Of a DNA stretch of 25,371 nucleotides, positions 22,099 to 25,371 are shown one piece after another. The position numbers and the translations under genes were made by a program. Positions within the stretch are counted from its first letter, which is position 1; each line of letters begins with the position of its first letter. This stretch comes from Paracoccaceae bacterium (lineage in GTDB: Bacteria > Pseudomonadota > Alphaproteobacteria > Rhodobacterales > Rhodobacteraceae). The notes beneath the pieces were generated by a model. It did no database searches and had not been told where the DNA came from. It worked only from the letters and a program-made list of their open reading frames with translations. The stretch lies in NCBI GenBank assembly GCA_021648225.1, contig JAKITE010000027.1:1-25371 (forward strand). The letters are read 5' to 3'.

Positions 22099-22249
22099 GG
22101 GGTTGTTTAGCTGTGCATCATCGCAAAATCCACAGTTAAAATGGGGCAATAAGACACAGGCAAAACCTGCATCCGTGGCCTCGATTTTCACTGTTGCAAT
22201 AACGGGTTAGATACAGGAATATGCGCCAAACGGAATATGGGGAGACGTT

Positions 22250-22948
22250 ATGCCTAGTATTGCCTTAGTTGATGATGATCGAAATATCCTGACATCGGTT
22301 TCCATTGCCCTCAGGGCAGAGGGATTCGATGTTACGACCTTTACCGATGGCGCATCTGCGCTTTTTTCTTTGGTGGACGAGCCGCCCGATCTGGCGGTGC
22401 TCGATATAAAAATGCCCCGTATGGATGGCATAGAGCTGTTGCGCAGGTTGCGCCAGCAATCGGAATTGCCGGTTATTTTTCTGACCTCGAAAGACGAGGA
22501 AACCGACGAGCTGGTGGCGCTTGGCATGGGCGCGGATGATTATGTTTGCAAACCCTTTTCCCAGCGCCGGCTGATCGCACGGATCAAGGCGGTTTTGCGG
22601 CGGCGGGATGTCGCCCTTAAGGGCGAAGATCCGGATGCGGATATGCCGTTGGTTGTTTGCGGATCTTTGCAAATGGATGAACAGCGCCACAAGGTGACAT
22701 GGAATGGCAAAGATGTCGTTTTGACCGTGACCGAATTTATCATACTAAACGCGCTGGCGGTGCGGCCCGGGGTGGTGAAATCACGCAATCAGCTGATGGA
22801 TGTTGCTTATGCGGACGAGGTTTATGTGGATGATCGCACTATTGACAGCCATATCAAACGCCTGCGCAAGAAATTCAAAAAGCTGGATGCCAATTACAAT
22901 TCGATCGAAACCCTGTATGGCGTCGGATATCGCTATAACCAAGCATAA
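22250..22948 (+). CDS. chvI: Response regulator ChvI (OmpR/PhoB type)
   Basis: This DNA-binding regulator is the partner of the ChvG kinase. The receiver domain (1-120) has acidic residues Asp8-Asp10, phosphoacceptor Asp52 (LAVLDIKMPRMDG), FLTSKDEE and the conserved Lys in CKPFS. A winged-helix domain (about 135-232) contains LTVTEFIILNALAVRPG and DDRTIDSHIKRLRKKF, and ends VGYRYNQA. The length of 232 residues is typical. A GGGGAG ribosome site precedes the ATG. In alphaproteobacteria ChvI/ChvG (BvrR/S, ExoS/ChvI) controls envelope, acid-stress and host-associated genes. The stop and the chvG start overlap as TAATG. Confidence 0.93.
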   Translation: MPSIALVDDDRNILTSVSIALRAEGFDVTTFTDGASALFSLVDEPPDLAVLDIKMPRMDGIELLRRLRQQSELPVIFLTSKDEETDELVALGMGADDYVCKPFSQRRLIARIKAVLRRRDVALKGEDPDADMPLVVCGSLQMDEQRHKVTWNGKDVVLTVTEFIILNALAVRPGVVKSRNQLMDVAYADEVYVDDRTIDSHIKRLRKKFKKLDANYNSIETLYGVGYRYNQA

Positions 22949-24546
22949 TGCCAAAGCCTGACGATAATATTCCGTCGATGCTGCGAATCCCCGACAGCGT
23001 TAACCTTTCGCGCAAGAAAAAACGGTTTTTGACCTTTAACCGGTCATTGCTGGCGCGAAAAATCATTATGTTTAATCTGGTTGCGCTGGGTATTCTGGTG
23101 GCCGGGGTTTTGTATCTTAGCCAAGCGGACGAGGGCAGGGTAAGCCAGCGCCGTGATGATATGTTGCAACAGGCCGAGATTCTGGCCGCAGCTATTTCGG
23201 CACAACCGGTTATTTCCGAAGCCTATTTTAACAGCCTTGCAAAACCGATCAGCTCGATTGTCCGGCTTTATGATGCCGATGCCAATTTGATAATGCAGCA
23301 ATTACCCAATACGATTACCGGCTCTGACGGGGTGAAAAACCAGGCGGATAGCACCAACCTTTTGACTGGTATTTTGCAAACGGTTTGGCAAACCCTATCT
23401 GGCCCGTCGGAGGTTTCAGGGCTAACCAGCAGCAGCCTTTTGGCGCGGTTCAATACGTTGGTCGCCAATGCAATTGAACAGCCGAACCAGACCCAGCGGT
23501 CTACTTTTACCAGCTCGGGTGATCTTTTTATCAGCGTTGCCGCGCCAATTGTGGTGGATGGAAAAACCGATAAAGTCATCCTGATTTCGACCCTTGGCGG
23601 TGAGATCGACGCGGTGATCCGGCAGGAGCGTGAACAGATTTTGCAAATTTTTGTATTGGCGATTCTTACCTCGATTGTGTTGTCAATCGTGCTGGCAAAC
23701 TCTATTGCACGCCCGCTCCGGCGGCTGGCGGATGCGGCGGATATGGCTTATGACAGCGCTGGCCAGCGGTTGAATCCCGCTCTGATCCAGATTCCTGATC
23801 TGACCGCGCGGCCCGATGAAATCGGCGATCTGTCACGGGCCATGCGCCAAATGATCGAGGCTTTGTTTGAACGCATTGACCTGAATAAAAATTTTGCAGC
23901 GGATGTTGCCCATGAAATCAAGAATCCGCTAACCTCGCTGCGTTCGGCGGTTGAAACCCTTGGTTATCCACTGGAGGATGAGGAGCGGGTTGCTTTGCTT
24001 GGTATTATTCGTGGCGATGTTGACCGGCTTAACCGTCTGGTCACCGATATTTCCAATGCGTCGCGTCTGGACGGTGAGCTGGTTCATGAACAATGGGCGC
24101 CGGTTGATCTGGATAAATTGTTGAAAAACCACGTTGAGCATTATGCTTCGGAATGGCCAAATGTTAAAATATCGCTGGAATCCGGCAATGAGAAATTTGA
24201 AGTTTTCGGGCTGGACGGGCGGTTGTCGCAGGTTTTTGATAATCTGATCAGCAATGCGCTTGATTTTATCCCTGAACATGGCTGGCTTAAAATTTCGCTG
24301 GATTATGACGGGCCTGACATGATCGAAATCCGGTTTACCGATAACGGCCCGGGCATTCCGGCGGAAAATCTTTTGGATGTTTTTGAACGGTTTTATTCCG
24401 AGCGACCAGAGGCGCAATTCGGGGATCATTCGGGCCTTGGGTTGGCGATTTGCAAACAGATTATCGAGGCCCATAACGGCACAATTACAGTTCGCAATGT
24501 TTCGGAATCCGGCGGGGCGCAGTTTTTGATAAGGTTACCGGTGTAA
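22948..24546 (+). CDS. chvG: Sensor histidine kinase ChvG
   Basis: This membrane sensor of 532 residues phosphorylates ChvI. Membrane segment 1 is near 38-58, followed by a periplasmic sensor loop of roughly 170 residues. Membrane segment 2 is near 231-253 (FVLAILTSIVLSIVLA), then HAMP, the H-box FAADVAHEIKNPLTSLRSAVE with His322, the N-box DNLISNALDF, G1 DNGPGIPA and G2 GLGLAICKQII. ChvG relatives sense acid or envelope stress and are held off in the periplasm by ExoR in Rhizobiales. No exoR is seen in this window. The one-base overlaps with chvI and with hprK indicate one translation unit. Confidence 0.92.
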   Translation: MPKPDDNIPSMLRIPDSVNLSRKKKRFLTFNRSLLARKIIMFNLVALGILVAGVLYLSQADEGRVSQRRDDMLQQAEILAAAISAQPVISEAYFNSLAKPISSIVRLYDADANLIMQQLPNTITGSDGVKNQADSTNLLTGILQTVWQTLSGPSEVSGLTSSSLLARFNTLVANAIEQPNQTQRSTFTSSGDLFISVAAPIVVDGKTDKVILISTLGGEIDAVIRQEREQILQIFVLAILTSIVLSIVLANSIARPLRRLADAADMAYDSAGQRLNPALIQIPDLTARPDEIGDLSRAMRQMIEALFERIDLNKNFAADVAHEIKNPLTSLRSAVETLGYPLEDEERVALLGIIRGDVDRLNRLVTDISNASRLDGELVHEQWAPVDLDKLLKNHVEHYASEWPNVKISLESGNEKFEVFGLDGRLSQVFDNLISNALDFIPEHGWLKISLDYDGPDMIEIRFTDNGPGIPAENLLDVFERFYSERPEAQFGDHSGLGLAICKQIIEAHNGTITVRNVSESGGAQFLIRLPV

Positions 24547-24956
24547 TGGAAAAACAACGTATTCATGGTTCTTGTGTCGAATATGACGGTCAATCGGTCC
24601 TGATTATCGGCGATTCCGGTTCGGGGAAATCCAGCGTTTCGCTGGCGCTGATTGCGCTGGGCGCAACCCTGGTTTCCGATGACGCGGTGGACCTGACGCG
24701 CAAAGATGATAAAATTATGACAAGCCCGCCCGACAGTATTCTGGGTCAGATCGAGGCCCGTAGTTTTGGTATTCTGGAAATGCCATATAGTGCCAGCGCT
24801 ACCTTGAAATTTGTGGTTGATATGAACAAAAGCGAGGTGCGCCGCCTGCCCGAAGATAAAACAATTGCTTTGCTGGGGCTAAAACTGCCGCTTGTTTTTG
24901 GCGGCAATAATCTGCATCTGGCAAACGCGGTGTTTTGTGTGTTAAAACTGGGATAG
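24546..24956 (+). CDS. hprK: HPr kinase/phosphorylase, short alphaproteobacterial form
   Basis: This protein phosphorylates HPr of the phosphotransferase system on serine. At 136 residues it consists only of the C-terminal kinase domain. The N-terminal domain of the Firmicutes enzyme (about 310 residues) is absent, as is normal in alphaproteobacteria. Motifs are the P-loop IIGDSGSGKSS (20-30), LVSDDAV (42-48) and the HPrK signature IEARSFGIL (69-77). It overlaps chvG by one base and precedes rapZ by 8 bases. This joins envelope signalling to the regulatory (nitrogen-type) PTS. The expected EIIA and HPr genes would lie beyond the right edge. Confidence 0.92.
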   Translation: MEKQRIHGSCVEYDGQSVLIIGDSGSGKSSVSLALIALGATLVSDDAVDLTRKDDKIMTSPPDSILGQIEARSFGILEMPYSASATLKFVVDMNKSEVRRLPEDKTIALLGLKLPLVFGGNNLHLANAVFCVLKLG

Positions 24957-24964
24957 GGGGCATT

Positions 24965-25371
24965 ATGGCCAAACAGCAAGAAATAGTTTTTGTAACCGGA
25001 CCAGCAGGTGCCGGACGCTCAACCGCGATCAAGGCGCTGGAGGATCTGGGCTATGAAAGTATTGATAACCTGCCTTTGACCTTGCTTGATCGTCTGCTTT
25101 CCGGCCCACCCATGGACCACCCGCTGGCGATTGGCATTGATACCCGCACCCGGGATTTTTCTGCCAGTGGCTTGCTTGATGCGATTGCCAGCAGCCAGAA
25201 CAATGCCGGTCTTTCGGTGCGGCTGTTGTTTCTGGATTGTTCAACCGCAACACTGGATAAGCGTTTTAGCGAAACAAGACGGCGGCACCCGCTTTCAAAA
25301 GATGGCTCGGCGGCGATGGGTATTGAACAGGAGTTGGCGATTCTGGGCGGGTTGCGGGCCAGTGCAGATGT
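24965..25371 (+). CDS. rapZ: RapZ/YvcJ-family nucleotide-binding protein, 3' end cut by the window edge
   Basis: An open frame starts at ATG 24965 after an AGGGGG ribosome site and stays open to the right edge (135 codons seen). The N-terminal P-loop domain has FVTGPAGAGRSTAIKALEDLGYESIDNLP, IDTRTRDF and LFLDCSTATLDKRFSETRRRHPLS, the pattern of RapZ. In enterobacteria RapZ is an RNA-binding adaptor that steers RNase E to the glmZ small RNA, and relatives bind nucleotides. In alphaproteobacteria it accompanies hprK and PTS genes, but its RNA targets there are not established. Only about half of the protein is in the window. Confidence 0.9.
   Translation, partial: MAKQQEIVFVTGPAGAGRSTAIKALEDLGYESIDNLPLTLLDRLLSGPPMDHPLAIGIDTRTRDFSASGLLDAIASSQNNAGLSVRLLFLDCSTATLDKRFSETRRRHPLSKDGSAAMGIEQELAILGGLRASAD

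Noticed and set aside
1..25371. Mobile elements, CRISPR arrays, prophage, toxin-antitoxin or defence genes, tRNA or rRNA genes
   Set aside because: None seen: nearly every base lies in a recognisable core gene, gaps are short, no tandem or spaced repeats were found, and base composition looks even.

Overview
The window looks like chromosomal housekeeping DNA from a marine-type alphaproteobacterium of the Rhodobacterales (Roseobacter/Rhodobacter relatives), with moderate GC (about 50 percent by eye). Three things support this. The order folK-rpoZ-rel-DUF2062-pdxJ-acpS-lepB-rnc-era-DUF1491-recO is as I remember it for that group. Two enzymes of the ethylmalonyl-CoA (EMC) pathway are present, L-malyl-CoA/beta-methylmalyl-CoA lyase and methylsuccinyl-CoA dehydrogenase. 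The alphaproteobacterial pckA / chvI-chvG-hprK-rapZ neighbourhood is also present. I see no mobile elements, CRISPR arrays, rRNA or tRNA genes, and no gene-free stretch longer than 300 bases (the longest gap is 22004-22249).

Left part (1-4954, all minus strand): a nearly complete Mic60/mitofilin-type membrane protein runs off the left edge. Upstream of it lie mcl1 (EMC pathway), a Bcr/CflA-type efflux transporter and a PatB/MalY-type C-S lyase. Divergent from these (5051-6986, plus) is a compact def / def-like / fmt operon for N-formylmethionine metabolism. The second deformylase copy has lost its metal-binding Cys and its catalytic Glu. Convergent with fmt is a minus-strand group, NYN-domain protein / ispH / rnhA (6997-9036), with a strong hairpin between the NYN gene and ispH.

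Centre (9133-17798, plus): a long, tightly packed run covering folate synthesis (folK), RNA polymerase omega (rpoZ), the stringent response (rel/spoT), a DUF2062 membrane protein, vitamin B6 (pdxJ), ACP activation (acpS), protein export (lepB), RNase III (rnc), ribosome assembly (era), a DUF1491 protein and DNA repair (recO). Several genes overlap by 4 bases, including a GTG start (acpS) and a probable TTG start (rnc).

Right part: mcd (minus) overlaps the 3' end of recO by 12 bases and is divergent from a TauE/SafE permease. A strong bidirectional terminator separates that permease from pckA (minus). Across a 246-base regulatory gap, chvI-chvG-hprK-rapZ (plus) runs off the right edge. The set joins gluconeogenesis control, envelope/acid-stress two-component signalling and PTS-type regulation.

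The most interesting non-coding signal is an 18-base element (17/18 identical, same orientation) just upstream of both EMC genes, mcl1 and mcd, which lie 17 kb apart. It may be an operator that co-regulates the pathway.
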